From assembly GCF_019218635.1 (NCBI RefSeq), contig NZ_JAHUZB010000002.1:558001-622000 (forward strand): 64,000 nucleotides of DNA, given 5' to 3'. Below the pieces are notes generated by a model. It saw only the letters and a program-made list of their open reading frames with translations, was not told the origin of the DNA and searched no databases. This stretch comes from Enterococcus alishanensis. GTDB taxonomy: Bacteria; Bacillota; Bacilli; Lactobacillales; Enterococcaceae. The first letter of the stretch is position 1, and the number at the start of each line of letters is the position of its first letter. This document shows, piece after piece, positions 29,477 through 39,014 of this stretch. A program made the translations under genes and the position numbers.

Positions 29477-29950
29477 TTAGTATTTGGAGAATTCATCTCT
29501 TATGGTGGAGACTTCATCTACAATATCGTCAACATCGAGAATCATTTCCATCATACCAATTTGATCTTCATAGACAGCATCATCTGCAAGTGCTTTGAAT
29601 TCAGGTTCTACAGCGTGGTAAACAGCTAGACCTAGCTGTTGGTTAGTCAATGGACCAGCGTAAGTAGGATCTCCATTAGTTACAGTTTCGGCAGCAAGAC
29701 CTGCTGCTTCTCCTTCTGCTGCACCTAGGATTACTACTGTGTTTTCAGGGCCGTAATTTTCAGCCGCTTCTTTCACTCTACGTTGATTTTCTAAGTCCAT
29801 TGCACCAGCGGCCGTTCAGACGAAGCATTCGGTAGAAGAAAAAATTACTTCTGCTCCAGTATCCGCGATACAAGCTTCAATTGCTTGACCTGGAATACCA
29901 TCACGGTCACCAATCACTAAGACTTTTTTATCTTTTAAATCTAAAGTCAT
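29477..29950 (-). CDS. grdA: Glycine reductase selenoprotein A (in-frame TGA = selenocysteine)
   Basis: A 157-residue small carrier protein of the glycine reductase complex. It starts [18 protein letters not shown] and contains [16 protein letters not shown], where U is TGA at 29818-29816 (codon 45). The Cys-X-X-Sec motif is the known active site: the selenol accepts the carboxymethyl group from GrdB, passes it to GrdC/GrdD, and is re-reduced by thioredoxin. The length and the acidic C-terminus match the family. The start follows AAGGAGG. An apparent ATG at 29800 after the TGA is internal and is not a gene start. Confidence 0.97.
29797..29811 (-). promoter_or_regulatory. Possible SECIS stem-loop in grdA
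   Basis: After the TGA the minus-strand RNA can form CC-GC-UGGU-GC-AAU-GG, a small bulged hairpin with UGGU in the loop. It is much weaker than the grdB structure, and I place the SECIS here mainly by position. Confidence 0.45.
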
Positions 29951-29979
29951 GATTGTTTCCTCCTTATTTTTTCTATTTA

Positions 29980-31266
29980 TTAAACGCCTTTAGCAGACAT
30001 TTTATTGAAACCAAGTTCATTTGTTGCTCCAGTAATTGCTTGAATTTCGACTTCGATGGTCCCGTCTTCTCTCAGACTACCATCAAATCCGCCAGCGATT
30101 ACATCAGTATAGTCAAGTTGTCCAATTACGTTTTCCATTTTCGGTAAAATAATTGTTTCATTGGCATTTCCGCCAGTTACGACAGCTGTTGCTAATTTAT
30201 CCGCATCGGCTAAGCTTTGGCTAGCGCCGTCGCGGCCTGCATATTCATCAGTTACTATAACTGTCTTAATATTTTTCTCTTCGACTTTTTTACAGTTCAT
30301 GATTAAATCGGTATCTGGGTTACCAAATCCTTCTTGTGAAATAATTACACCATCAAGACCAAGATACTCAGTAAGTTTTGCCACAAAGTCACTAGAACGA
30401 ACCTTATCTTGTAAGTAAACCGTTTCATTTGTGATGATTACACCAACAAAATTGATTTCTTTTCCGTGTTTATCATATAAATCATGAATGACAGGATTAT
30501 TTAAATGATGATAAGTTGTATTCTTATCACAAGCAGAAACACAGTTACCACTGATAATTGCACCATCCATAATTTCCGTCGGATACATAATTGTCGGTAC
30601 AATATGTTTTGCATCTGCACCATAAACATACGTATCATGCAATAAACCTTGTGTTTGCAACATATAAACGTAACCAACTTTTGGTAAATCAGGATATTGC
30701 TGAATTTGCTCCAATAATGGTAGTGTTTCATAGGTTAAAATTTCATCAGGTTCAACAGCTTCACCAAAATGACCAATATACTCACCAACTTTTAAACCAG
30801 CATAACGTGCTGCTTCTTCATACTGATGTGTTGGTAAATCTTCTTTAGGTGATAATACAAGGCAAATTTCAATTATTTTTGAAAATGGTGTTAATTCAGC
30901 ACCGGGACCCTGCATATCAACAATTCCTTCTTGGAACCCAATAATTTTCCCGACAGTCATCACGCCGCAGCCTTTTAATACATGCGTACGACCGGAACCA
31001 ACAATGTTTACTTTGTTAATCACACCAGGAAAAACGCCTCCAGCAAAATCAACTTTTGTTCTTGGTTCAATTACGTCTTTGACAGGTGTAATTCGAATAC
31101 TGTCACCTGGTTTGGCAAGTTCAATTTGACAATCATTTAGACGATCATCTGACAATACCAGTTCACGAATTTTTTCCGGATTAATAGTTAAGACACCATC
31201 AACGATTTTTTCTTCGGTACCCAAGACTATTTCACGAATTTGAATGTTTCCTACTTCAAGTTTCAT
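29980..31266 (-). CDS. grdE: Glycine reductase component B, proprotein for the pyruvoyl-type subunits
   Basis: A 428-residue proprotein. In studied species it is cleaved before a cysteine to give two subunits, the new N-terminus carrying a carbonyl (pyruvoyl-type) group that forms a Schiff base with glycine. Here the motif is SGN-Cys242[13 protein letters not shown], with Cys242 at the same number as the described cleavage site. The N-terminal [16 protein letters not shown] and late [15 protein letters not shown] are typical. It lies 48 bases after grdX and 29 before grdA. The presence of GrdE/GrdB next to a glycine sensor argues for glycine rather than sarcosine or betaine. Confidence 0.96.
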   Translation of the reverse strand: MKLEVGNIQIREIVLGTEEKIVDGVLTINPEKIRELVLSDDRLNDCQIELAKPGDSIRITPVKDVIEPRTKVDFAGGVFPGVINKVNIVGSGRTHVLKGCGVMTVGKIIGFQEGIVDMQGPGAELTPFSKIIEICLVLSPKEDLPTHQYEEAARYAGLKVGEYIGHFGEAVEPDEILTYETLPLLEQIQQYPDLPKVGYVYMLQTQGLLHDTYVYGADAKHIVPTIMYPTEIMDGAIISGNCVSACDKNTTYHHLNNPVIHDLYDKHGKEINFVGVIITNETVYLQDKVRSSDFVAKLTEYLGLDGVIISQEGFGNPDTDLIMNCKKVEEKNIKTVIVTDEYAGRDGASQSLADADKLATAVVTGGNANETIILPKMENVIGQLDYTDVIAGGFDGSLREDGTIEVEIQAITGATNELGFNKMSAKGV

Positions 31267-31314
31267 TTGTTCACCTCAATTCTTATTTTGGAAAAAACTA
31301 AATTGTCCCCCCTT

Positions 31315-31698
31315 TTATTTCTGGAAGTTGTACCCGATGCGTTCGAAAGTACTTTGGGCAATGAAATAATCAACAGTCGCAAAATCCGCCAATACACTGG
31401 CAACCCAAGTTGGACGTTGCTTTGATTTGATAAATTTGTTGTATACTTCAATTGCTTCTTCCATATATTCCAAACTTTCCAGATCAATCTCAGGAAAGTG
31501 GGTTTCATTTAGAAAAATAGTACGGTAATAAGTTTCATTCGGTTTTAAGCTACTACTCAAAGGATGTGTCAGTAATCTTAAATGATCATCGATTATTAGA
31601 CGTTTCACTTCAATTAAAACATCTTCGTAGCTTCCAGCAATAAACTTAACATTCTCAAAATTCTCATTCACTTTTGGATTATTTGAAACGATAATCAT
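31315..31698 (-). CDS. grdX: GrdX family protein
   Basis: A 127-residue protein found at the head of glycine reductase operons; its biochemical role is not established. It begins MIIVSNNPKVNENF, contains LLTHPLSSSLKPNETYYRT near the middle, and ends with FATVDYFIAQSTFERIGY. It is probably soluble and has no cofactor motif that I can see. The start follows AAGGAGTC. It is the first gene after the glycine riboswitch. Confidence 0.9.
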   Translation of the reverse strand: MIIVSNNPKVNENFENVKFIAGSYEDVLIEVKRLIIDDHLRLLTHPLSSSLKPNETYYRTIFLNETHFPEIDLESLEYMEEAIEVYNKFIKSKQRPTWVASVLADFATVDYFIAQSTFERIGYNFQK

Positions 31699-31811
31699 TT
31701 CTCTGACTCCTTATATATATTTTCACAAATTCAAATAAAATATTTTAGAAAAATAAGATAATTACCATTTTGTAGAATTGTTTGATTTGTGATTTGTTGA
31801 ACAAAAATACT

Positions 31812-31850
31812 AAAAAAAAGAGCACACTAAACAAATTTGCAGTGTCCTCT
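31812..31850 (-). terminator. Terminator of the glycine riboswitch
   Basis: On the minus strand AGAGGACACT pairs with AGTGTGCTCT (one G-G mismatch), with an inner CAAA/TTTG, and is followed by eight T. Its 5' arm overlaps the last CAGAG of the second aptamer, so ligand binding and termination exclude one another. Confidence 0.88.
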
Positions 31851-32015
31851 GTTGTTTGACCTGAGAGTTTCTTTTGATTAAAAATTGCTCCTTCGGTGAC
31901 TATGCTTTCCAGATTTTGTCAATGATAAACGGTATTTTTACCTGAGATCTTCAAAATATCCTTTGCTTAGATATTCCTTATTCCTTCGGTAGTAGTCCAG
32001 CTACGTTCTCCCGCA
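31845..32015 (-). promoter_or_regulatory. Tandem glycine riboswitch
   Basis: Two gcvT-type aptamers follow one another in the leader of the grd operon. Aptamer 1 runs from GCGGGAGA through TACTACCGAAGGAATAAGG to GATCTCAGG. Aptamer 2 runs from AATCTGGAAAGC through CACCGAAGGAGCAA to AACTCTCAGGTC and ACAACAGAGG. A short linker joins them. The P1 helix of aptamer 2 (TCTG with CAGA) uses bases that otherwise start the terminator, so glycine should turn the operon on. This fits a pathway that consumes glycine. Confidence 0.93.
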
Positions 32016-32088
32016 TATCAAATATTTAATTGTTATCGCTTACAAGCTCATCCTAACAAAGGACCTCTCTCTTTTCAACCATAAAATC

Positions 32089-32116
32089 ATAATAAAACAA
32101 TGAGTTTTTTATACAA
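32089..32116 (-). promoter_or_regulatory. Likely promoter of the grd operon
   Basis: On the minus strand TTGTAT (32116-32111) and TATTAT (32094-32089) are 16 bases apart, between the clpB terminator and the riboswitch. About 70 bases of leader lie before the first aptamer, including a small TCCT/AGGA hairpin that I cannot assign. Confidence 0.55.
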
Positions 32117-32154
32117 TTTAAATAATTTATCTTTAAATATGATTATTTTATAAC

Positions 32155-32193
32155 AAAAAAGAACCATAACAATTATTTTAATCGTTACGGCTC
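32155..32193 (-). terminator. Intrinsic terminator of clpB
   Basis: On the minus strand GAGCCGTAACGATT pairs with AATTGTTATGGTTC with a few wobbles, followed by TTTTTT. It separates clpB from the grd operon. Confidence 0.88.
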
Positions 32194-32205
32194 CATTACG
32201 ATTTT

Positions 32206-34812
32206 CTAAATCGTTGACTCAGATTTTACAACCTCGAACTGTAATTTTTCATTTATTAACTGAATAGTTACAGTTGTTTTTGGCATTACATGTCCTGCTA
32301 TTATCTCTTTTGCTAGTGGAGTCTCCACTTCTCGTGTAATAAATCGCTTCAATGGTCGCGCACCAAATTGTGGCTCATAAGCACTTTCAGCAATCCAAAT
32401 TTTTGCTTCATTACTAATGTCAAGCGTAATTTCTTGTCCTTCAAGGCGGTCAGCAAGTTGTTGAATTAATTTTTCTACAATGACTTTAACATTTTCAAGA
32501 CTAAGTGGTGTGAACAAAATTGTATCATCAATTCGATTTAAAAATTCTGGCTTGAAATGACCCCGCAATAAGTTTAGCACTTGTTCTTTTATATTTTCAG
32601 GTATGTCGCCCTCAGAACTAACACCATCTAATAAAATTTGTGAACCGATGTTGCTGGTCATAATTAGCACCGTATTTTTGAAATCGACCACTCGACCTTT
32701 TGAATCAGTTAAGCGACCGTCATCTAACACTTGCAACAATAAATTAAAAACATCAGGATGGGCTTTTTCAATTTCGTCCAGCAAAATAATTGTATAGGGA
32801 TTTCGTCGCACAGATTCTGTTAATTGTCCGCCCTCTTCATAACCGACATAGCCTGGAGGTGCACCTACTAAACGAGAGACTGCATGTTTTTCCATGTATT
32901 CACTCATATCTATTCTTACCATATGGTCTTCAGAATCAAATAAGTTTTCTGCTAAGGCTTTAGCTAATTCCGTTTTACCAACTCCAGTTGGTCCTAAGAA
33001 TAAAAATGAGCCTAATGGACGGTTAGGATCTTGTAATCCTGCACGTGAACGCAACACCGCGTCTGAAACAGCATCAACTGCTTCATCTTGACCAATCACT
33101 CTTGTGTGTAAAGTACTGTTTAAATGCAAAAGTTTTTCTCTTTCACCTTCCACCAGTTTCGTTACCGGAATGCCAGTTAACCGTCCGACAACTTCTGCAA
33201 TTTCATTTTCAGTTACTACTTCTTGAACCATTTTCAAATCATTAGCCTTATTTTTTTCTTCTAATTCAGCCAACTCTTTTTCAAGTTTTGGAATTGTACC
33301 GTGGCGTAAAACGGCTGCTCGTTCTAAATCGTAATTATTTTCAGCATCTTCTAATTCGTGTCGAGCCTGATCAATTTCACTACGTTTTGAAGAAACAGCA
33401 TTAACTTCCTCTTTTTCGGTCTCCCATTGTAGTTTCATATTATTAGCATCTTCTCGTAAATCAGCCAGCTCTTCTTGCAAATTGTTTAAACGTTTTTTAC
33501 TTGCATCATCCGATTCTTTTTTCAAAGCGGCTTCTTCAATTTCTAATTGCATCAAACGACGAGAAATTTGATCCAGTTCTGTCGGCATTGAATTCATTTC
33601 CATTCGAATACTAGCGGAAGCTTCATCAACCAAATCAATCGCTTTATCTGGTAAAAAGCGGTCTGTAATATAGCGATCTGATAATGTCGCAGCTGCAACC
33701 AATGCATTGTCATGAATGTTCACGCTATGATGGATTTCAAACCGTTCTTTTAATCCTCGCAAAATGCTAATCGTATCTTCCAAAGTTGGTTCTTTTACTA
33801 ATACCTTTTGGAAACGACGTTCTAAGGCTTTATCTTTTTCCATATATTGACGGTATTCATCTAAAGTCGTAGCACCAATCAAATGTAATTCACCACGAGC
33901 CAACATTGGTTTTAGCAAATTACCGGCATCCATGCTTCCCTCAGTTTTTCCAGCACCAACAATATTATGAATTTCATCTATGAATAGAATAATTCGACCA
34001 TCAGATTTTTTGACTTCTTTTAAGACGCCTTTTAATCTTTCTTCAAATTCTCCCCTAAATTTCGCACCAGCAATTAAAGCACCCATGTCCAGTGAAAAAA
34101 TTGTTTTATCTTTCAAGTTTTCTGGTACATCTTTTCGAACGATTCTTTGCGCTAAGCCTTCAACGATTGCTGTCTTACCAACGCCGGGTTCACCAATTAA
34201 AACCGGATTGTTTTTAGTTTTTCGACTTAAAATTCGAATCACATCACGAATTTCCTCATCTCGACCAATCACGGGATCTTGTTTTCCACTTTTAACCTGT
34301 TGTACCAAGTCAACACCATATTTTTCTAGTGCTTTATAAGTTTCTTCTTGGTTCTGACTTGTAACTCTTTCTCCTTGACGGATATCCTCAATGTTTTTCC
34401 GAACTTCTTTTTCGTTTAAACCTTGTGAGTTTAAATATTTGGTTAATCGATAGTTTGGTAATTTCATCAAAGCTAAAATTACGACCTCTGTTGATAAAAA
34501 TTCATCTTGGAATTGATTACGCAATTGATCAGCTTCAGAAAATAAGTGAAATAAATTTTGGCTAAAACCTTGACCATATTGGACATTGCCACTAACACTT
34601 GGATATTCATCTAAAGCTTGGTCAATTTCATTTTCAAATTGGTCGACATTTATGCCAGCATCTGTATAAAAATTACGACCAAAATGATTTGGCTGTAAGA
34701 AAATTTTCCATAAATGCACAATATCAATTTCTTGATGTTTACGAGTCATCGCAACTTGTTGCGCTTCTGCAATAGCAGATTGAAGGGTTGTTGTCATTTT
34801 TTCAATATTCAT
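32206..34812 (-). CDS. clpB: ATP-dependent chaperone ClpB (disaggregase)
   Basis: An 868-residue Hsp100 protein that, with DnaK, pulls apart protein aggregates. It has the N-terminal Clp repeat domain, a first AAA module with [13 protein letters not shown] (about residue 205), a coiled-coil middle domain (about 410-530, rich in Glu, Lys and Leu), and a second AAA module with [14 protein letters not shown] (about 605). The long middle domain and absence of a ClpP-binding IGF loop mark it as ClpB rather than ClpC or ClpE. A CtsR operator covers its promoter. The start follows AAGGAGG. Confidence 0.97.
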   Translation of the reverse strand: MNIEKMTTTLQSAIAEAQQVAMTRKHQEIDIVHLWKIFLQPNHFGRNFYTDAGINVDQFENEIDQALDEYPSVSGNVQYGQGFSQNLFHLFSEADQLRNQFQDEFLSTEVVILALMKLPNYRLTKYLNSQGLNEKEVRKNIEDIRQGERVTSQNQEETYKALEKYGVDLVQQVKSGKQDPVIGRDEEIRDVIRILSRKTKNNPVLIGEPGVGKTAIVEGLAQRIVRKDVPENLKDKTIFSLDMGALIAGAKFRGEFEERLKGVLKEVKKSDGRIILFIDEIHNIVGAGKTEGSMDAGNLLKPMLARGELHLIGATTLDEYRQYMEKDKALERRFQKVLVKEPTLEDTISILRGLKERFEIHHSVNIHDNALVAAATLSDRYITDRFLPDKAIDLVDEASASIRMEMNSMPTELDQISRRLMQLEIEEAALKKESDDASKKRLNNLQEELADLREDANNMKLQWETEKEEVNAVSSKRSEIDQARHELEDAENNYDLERAAVLRHGTIPKLEKELAELEEKNKANDLKMVQEVVTENEIAEVVGRLTGIPVTKLVEGEREKLLHLNSTLHTRVIGQDEAVDAVSDAVLRSRAGLQDPNRPLGSFLFLGPTGVGKTELAKALAENLFDSEDHMVRIDMSEYMEKHAVSRLVGAPPGYVGYEEGGQLTESVRRNPYTIILLDEIEKAHPDVFNLLLQVLDDGRLTDSKGRVVDFKNTVLIMTSNIGSQILLDGVSSEGDIPENIKEQVLNLLRGHFKPEFLNRIDDTILFTPLSLENVKVIVEKLIQQLADRLEGQEITLDISNEAKIWIAESAYEPQFGARPLKRFITREVETPLAKEIIAGHVMPKTTVTIQLINEKLQFEVVKSESTI

Positions 34813-34841
34813 TATTTATCCTCCTTTTTTAGTACAAACTA

Positions 34842-34872
34842 ATTATAGCTCCATTGGTCAGTTAAGGTCAAA
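34842..34872 (-). promoter_or_regulatory. clpB promoter overlapped by a CtsR operator
   Basis: On the minus strand TTGACC (34871-34866) and TATAAT (34847-34842) are 18 bases apart. On the plus strand GGTCAGTTAAGGTCAAA (34856-34872) is close to the CtsR tandem repeat GGTCAAANANRGGTCAAA and covers the -35. Heat-shock derepression is expected. Confidence 0.85.
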
Positions 34873-34959
34873 TAAAAACTAAATATTTAAGTTATTTTAA
34901 AAAAAGCATCGACAATTTAGGAAGTGCAACTATTTTTTGAAACAAAATGAAAAAGCAGC

Positions 34960-35393
34960 TCAATCTGTTAGTTGAATGCGTTCTTCAATTGAAGTGAGCA
35001 CAAAAAATCTTGATTTCTGTTATGATAATAGCTACTTCTTGAAATGCCGAATAACTTTGTCAGTCGAGTTGTTGATAATTTATCGATGTGTTTATTAATG
35101 AATAATACTTTCTAATGTCACCACCTTTTCTGAGAAAAAAATTTTCAGGAGTTCCAGCTCTTTGTTTTTATCTTTTTATTCTTTTTCTAGTATTTTTTCT
35201 GCTTTCCAAAGTCGACCAGAAGATGATTTAAGTCTAGTCAAATCATGCGCAGCATACCATTTTTTCCAGATATAGATTGTTCTGTTACTAGGAATGTTAA
35301 ATTCCTTTTCTAGTGAGGTAACTGATTCACCAACTAATAGACGTTTCACAATTTGAATTTTTAATTCTCGGAATAATAATTATGTTTTGCCAT
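34960..35393 (-). pseudogene. Decayed IS3-family transposase (orfA and start of orfB)
   Basis: On the minus strand a frame starts MAKHNYYSEN after GGAGGTATTTTTGTT and then stops. A shifted frame goes on with a helix-turn-helix OrfA sequence (KIQIVKRLLVGESVTSLEKE and IPSNRTIYIWKKWYAAHDL), ended by a stop and followed by KNKELELLKIFFSEK. Further on another frame gives LTKLFGISRSSYYHNRN, typical of the start of an IS3 OrfB, and then SIEERIQLTD. The catalytic DDE region is absent. It is a truncated, multiply frameshifted remnant in the 660-base gap between clpB and the UPF0104 gene; the rest of that gap holds nothing that I recognise. Confidence 0.8.
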
Positions 35394-35397
35394 AACA

Positions 35398-35441
35398 AAA
35401 ATACCTCCAAATTTATTTTACTAAATTTGAGGTATTTTTTT
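35398..35441. terminator. Inverted repeat / terminator before the IS remnant
   Basis: AAATACCTCCAAATTT and AAATTTGAGGTATTTTTTT form a 14-15 pair stem around an AT-rich loop. It can end transcription from the UPF0104 gene, and it also contains the ribosome site of the old transposase, so it may have been the element's own shield against outside transcripts. Confidence 0.75.
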
Positions 35442-35472
35442 AGTTATATCTTATTATATTGTCAATGCCCAT

Positions 35473-36513
35473 TTAATCATCAACTCTTTTTTTCATTTTA
35501 TTCTCTTTAAGTTCTAAATTAATTTCTCTTTGTTTATTTATCAACACGTATACCATACCAATTAGGAAAGGCATCAAATAAGTAGCGTAACGATATAATA
35601 ATAAAGAAGATACCGCTTCGACTCGTCCAACTACTGAACTAAATAATAAAACATAGACAAACTCAAATCCACCGATTCCACCAGGAGCAGGTAAAATCCC
35701 CCCGAGAATAACGGTAAAACTGATTAGTGCAACTATTAATAACAAGTTTAGATCTTTACTTTCACTAGATAAAATAAAATATGGGATAGTATACCAAACA
35801 CCTAATTTCACCAAAGTTGAGAGAAAAACCTTTATGACCGTTTCCTTATGATTAAAAAAAGTTTGAATCGTATCTCGTAAAGAATAAAATTGCATATTAA
35901 CTTTATCAATCAGATCCCGCAGTTTTTGTCGTTTAAATAAGCGATTGGTAATGATGACAAATAATACTTGGGCATTAATACTCAAGCTAAATAATAACAA
36001 GACGCCTACAATCGCTAAAGTAACGACTAATCCAATCACCACATAAATAATCCCATGATTGATTTGTTGACTTAATTCGTTTCCCTTTAAAAATAGAAAA
36101 ACTACAGCTACAGCAGATAACGCAACTTTATAAACAACCATTCTCAAAGCAACCACACCGGTTCCTTGAGAAAATTTCAAATCCTTTTTATGGTAAAAAA
36201 GAACTTCAGAAACAATCGTTCCAGTACCAAATGTAATCACACGATAAAAACTCATATAGGCAGAAGAGAAAAAGCCATCACACAAGGTAAATTCTGGATT
36301 ATATTCCGCTACAATATTTTTTACTGTAAAGCCTTCAACTAATAAACTTAAAAATCCTAGTAACGTTACTCCCGCTAATACTGGCAAAGAAGTGTCAGCC
36401 AATTCTAAAAATATATCACTTAATGAATCTCGCACGACAAAAATAATCACGCCTATAATTGCTGCAAACAAACTAACATTTAATATCAATTTACTTTTTC
36501 CGGTTTTTTGCAT
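35473..36513 (-). CDS. UPF0104 / lysylphosphatidylglycerol synthetase-like membrane protein
   Basis: A 346-residue integral membrane protein with about eight hydrophobic helices and a basic C-terminal tail (ELKENKMKKRVDD). It belongs to the family related to the flippase half of MprF/AglD. The signatures are the N-terminal hydrophobic TM1, GFTVKNIVAEYN, FGTGTIVSEVLFY and the late GGILPAPGGIGGFEFVYVLLF. No lysyl-transferase domain is attached, so lipid movement or another membrane role is possible. It lies alone, downstream of pepT's start side, with a poor match to any operon. Confidence 0.8.
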   Translation of the reverse strand: MQKTGKSKLILNVSLFAAIIGVIIFVVRDSLSDIFLELADTSLPVLAGVTLLGFLSLLVEGFTVKNIVAEYNPEFTLCDGFFSSAYMSFYRVITFGTGTIVSEVLFYHKKDLKFSQGTGVVALRMVVYKVALSAVAVVFLFLKGNELSQQINHGIIYVVIGLVVTLAIVGVLLLFSLSINAQVLFVIITNRLFKRQKLRDLIDKVNMQFYSLRDTIQTFFNHKETVIKVFLSTLVKLGVWYTIPYFILSSESKDLNLLLIVALISFTVILGGILPAPGGIGGFEFVYVLLFSSVVGRVEAVSSLLLYRYATYLMPFLIGMVYVLINKQREINLELKENKMKKRVDD

Positions 36514-36599
36514 TTTTATTTCCCTCTTAAATCTGAATTATCTCAAGCCTAACACAAAAACTGAAAATTTCAAAAAATCATGAAAGCTTTCTCTTAAAT

Positions 36600-36629
36600 A
36601 AAAAAACGCGGAGTACTATACTCCGCGTT
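36600..36629 (-). terminator. Intrinsic terminator of pepT
   Basis: On the minus strand AACGCGGAGTA and TACTCCGCGTT form a perfect stem with a short TAG-like loop, followed by seven T. Confidence 0.92.
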
Positions 36630-36640
36630 AATCAAACATT

Positions 36641-37870
36641 TTATTTTGCATTGTTTTCTGCAATTTTAGCAATTACATCCACAGCTTTTTCCATTGTTTG
36701 TAATGATACATATTCGAAGCGACCATGCATATTTTCTGCACCACCAAAAATATTTGGTGTAGGAATACCCATGAATGAAATCTTAGAACCATCAGTACCA
36801 CCACGAACAGGTTCGATAATTGGTTCGATCCCGACTTCTTTCATGGCACCTTCAGCTAAATCAATAATACTCATGTCTTTTTCAATAATTTCACCCATAT
36901 TGTAATATTGGTCAAACATATCAATAACAACACGTTCTTGATCAAATTGTTCATTTAATTTTGCTTGAATATCTAAAACTTTTTGTTTACGTTCTTCAAA
37001 AATCTTACGGTCATGATCACGAATAATGTAAGTCATTTTGGCTTCTTCAACATTTCCATCAAAAGCTAATAAATGATAGAAACCTTCGCGACCTTCTGTA
37101 TTTTCAGGACGTTCGTTTTCAGGCAATAGATTATGGAAATCAATTCCTAATTGTAATGCATTGATCATTGTATTTTTTGCAGTACCTGGATGAACATTTT
37201 TACCAAGTAAAGTAATTTCAGCTTGAGCTGCACTGAAAGTTTCAAATTCTAATTCTCCCAAAGGACCACCGTCCATTGTGTAAGCAAAATCAGTATTAAA
37301 TTCTTTCACGTCAAATTTATCAGCGCCAATTCCGATTTCCTCGTCTGGACCAAAACCAACGCGAATTTCTCCGTGTTTGATTTCAGGATTTTTAATCAAA
37401 TATTCCATTGCTGTCATAATTTCAGCAATTCCTGATTTATCATCAGCCCCTAATAAAGTTGAACCATCTGTTGTGATCAATGTTTCACCTTTATATTTTT
37501 TCAAACTTGGAAAGTCCTTTGTATTTAATGTATATTTTCCTTCTTTATCTAGTTTAATAGTTGATTCACCATCATAATTTTCAATGATTTGCGGATTAAC
37601 ATTTTCAGCATTGAAGTCAGCAGTATCCATGTGTGCGATAAATCCAATTTTTCTAACTTCTTTGTCTACATTGCTAGGTAGAGTTGCAATGACATAACCA
37701 TTTTTGTCATTGTAAGAAATATCTTTCATACCAATTTCTTCAAGTTCCTTCATCAACTCTTTGGCAAAAGCCACTTGTGTTTGAGTAGACGGTGTTGTTG
37801 TGCTAGTTGCATCTGAACGAGTTTCTGTTTTTACATAACGTAAAAACCGTGGTAATAAATTTTCGTACAT
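36641..37870 (-). CDS. pepT: Peptidase T (tripeptide aminopeptidase)
   Basis: A 409-residue di-zinc M20 peptidase that removes the N-terminal residue of tripeptides in the cytoplasm. Metal and catalytic motifs are [54 protein letters not shown] and [23 protein letters not shown]. It is of usual length, and the start [13 protein letters not shown] is clear. It would free amino acids, glycine included, from imported peptides. The gene is 28 bases downstream of nif3 and has its own terminator. Confidence 0.96.
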   Translation of the reverse strand: MYENLLPRFLRYVKTETRSDATSTTTPSTQTQVAFAKELMKELEEIGMKDISYNDKNGYVIATLPSNVDKEVRKIGFIAHMDTADFNAENVNPQIIENYDGESTIKLDKEGKYTLNTKDFPSLKKYKGETLITTDGSTLLGADDKSGIAEIMTAMEYLIKNPEIKHGEIRVGFGPDEEIGIGADKFDVKEFNTDFAYTMDGGPLGELEFETFSAAQAEITLLGKNVHPGTAKNTMINALQLGIDFHNLLPENERPENTEGREGFYHLLAFDGNVEEAKMTYIIRDHDRKIFEERKQKVLDIQAKLNEQFDQERVVIDMFDQYYNMGEIIEKDMSIIDLAEGAMKEVGIEPIIEPVRGGTDGSKISFMGIPTPNIFGGAENMHGRFEYVSLQTMEKAVDVIAKIAENNAK

Positions 37871-37898
37871 ATAACTCTCTCCTTTATAATATGACTAT

Positions 37899-39014
37899 TT
37901 ATTTAAACGAAAAAGGATTGGTAGAAGTCTCTGAAACGTAAAAATCGACTTGCCAAGCTTCTTCATTTTTCCATTGATTAAATTGTTCCACCATTTTTAC
38001 TTTACAAAGTTCTTCAATGTAATGACCAGGATCAATCACTAACATTTCAGTTTCTTGCATATCATGACCAATATGATAAGTTACATCACCAGTAATATAA
38101 ACATCGGCAGCATGTTTTACTGCATCAAGGAAAAAGTTTTGACCACTTCCCCCGCAAATCGCTACTTTTTTAATTGCTTTGCAGCCTTTTCTTGGATAGA
38201 TGACGCGTAATCCTGTTAAATGGAAAACCTCTTTAACTTTTTGAATAAATTCTTCTGGTTCCATGGCTTTTTCCAACTCTCCGATACGACCGATGCCATA
38301 TTTTTCAGTAAAATTATCTAAAGTATATAGATCATAAGCTGGTTCCTCATAAGAATGAGTCGTCAACATGGCAGCTATCACTTGTTTTTCGATTGTTTCT
38401 GGAAAAATTACTTCAACTTTACTTTCTTGAACTATTTCAGCCTGATCGATTTTTCCAATTGTCGGATTTGCTTCTCCAACTGGTGTAAACCTTCCCTCTC
38501 CATTCATAGTGTATGAAGCAGCTTCATAATCACCGATTTTACCTGCGCCTGCTTTAGCTAATGCTTCCCGCATTTTTGGTGCTTCTGCAATAGGAACAAA
38601 GACGGCCAATTTTTTCATTTTTATTGTATGGGTATGAACTAGATATGTTGTATTTTTTACCTCTAGTAATTCACAAAACCAATCATTTAAACCATTCGGA
38701 ATAATATCCATATTAGTGTGTGCGGCATAAACAGCGATATCATGTTTAATTAATTCCGCATACATATTTACTTGTACATCATCAGTTATTAATCGATTAA
38801 TCGGTCTAAAAATTGGTGGATGTTTAACGACTAATAAATCAATATTTTTTTCAATCGCTTCAGCTACCACTGCAGGACGGACATCAAGGCTCATCATAAT
38901 TTTTTGAACCTCTTTATTCAACGTACCTATATGCAGACCTACTGGATCGCCTTCTTCAGCCAGACTTTCTGGACAATATTGATTAAAACGTTCGATAAAA
39001 TCAATTGCTTTCAT
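37899..39014 (-). CDS. Nif3-like dinuclear metal centre protein (YqfO/DUF34)
   Basis: A 371-residue protein of the NIF3 family with a two-metal site. The N-terminal half carries VVKHPPIFRP and YAAHTNMDI with metal-binding histidines, the C-terminal half HAADVYITGDVTYHIGHDM and LVIDPGHYIEE. Between them (about 130-235) is the PII/CutA-like insert found in longer Gram-positive members, containing FVPIAEAPKMREALAKAGAGKIGDY. The exact activity is uncertain. It overlaps trmK by 14 bases, as in many Firmicutes. Confidence 0.9.
   Translation of the reverse strand: MKAIDFIERFNQYCPESLAEEGDPVGLHIGTLNKEVQKIMMSLDVRPAVVAEAIEKNIDLLVVKHPPIFRPINRLITDDVQVNMYAELIKHDIAVYAAHTNMDIIPNGLNDWFCELLEVKNTTYLVHTHTIKMKKLAVFVPIAEAPKMREALAKAGAGKIGDYEAASYTMNGEGRFTPVGEANPTIGKIDQAEIVQESKVEVIFPETIEKQVIAAMLTTHSYEEPAYDLYTLDNFTEKYGIGRIGELEKAMEPEEFIQKVKEVFHLTGLRVIYPRKGCKAIKKVAICGGSGQNFFLDAVKHAADVYITGDVTYHIGHDMQETEMLVIDPGHYIEELCKVKMVEQFNQWKNEEAWQVDFYVSETSTNPFSFK

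Noticed and set aside
29477-29800. Separate gene starting at the ATG after the grdA TGA
   Set aside because: The upstream frame continues with conserved GrdA sequence, and the TGA is at the known Sec position. There is no ribosome site before this ATG.
37899-39014. GTP cyclohydrolase I (an older label for the Nif3 family)
   Set aside because: The family has a dinuclear metal fold without evidence for that reaction, and folate genes are not nearby.
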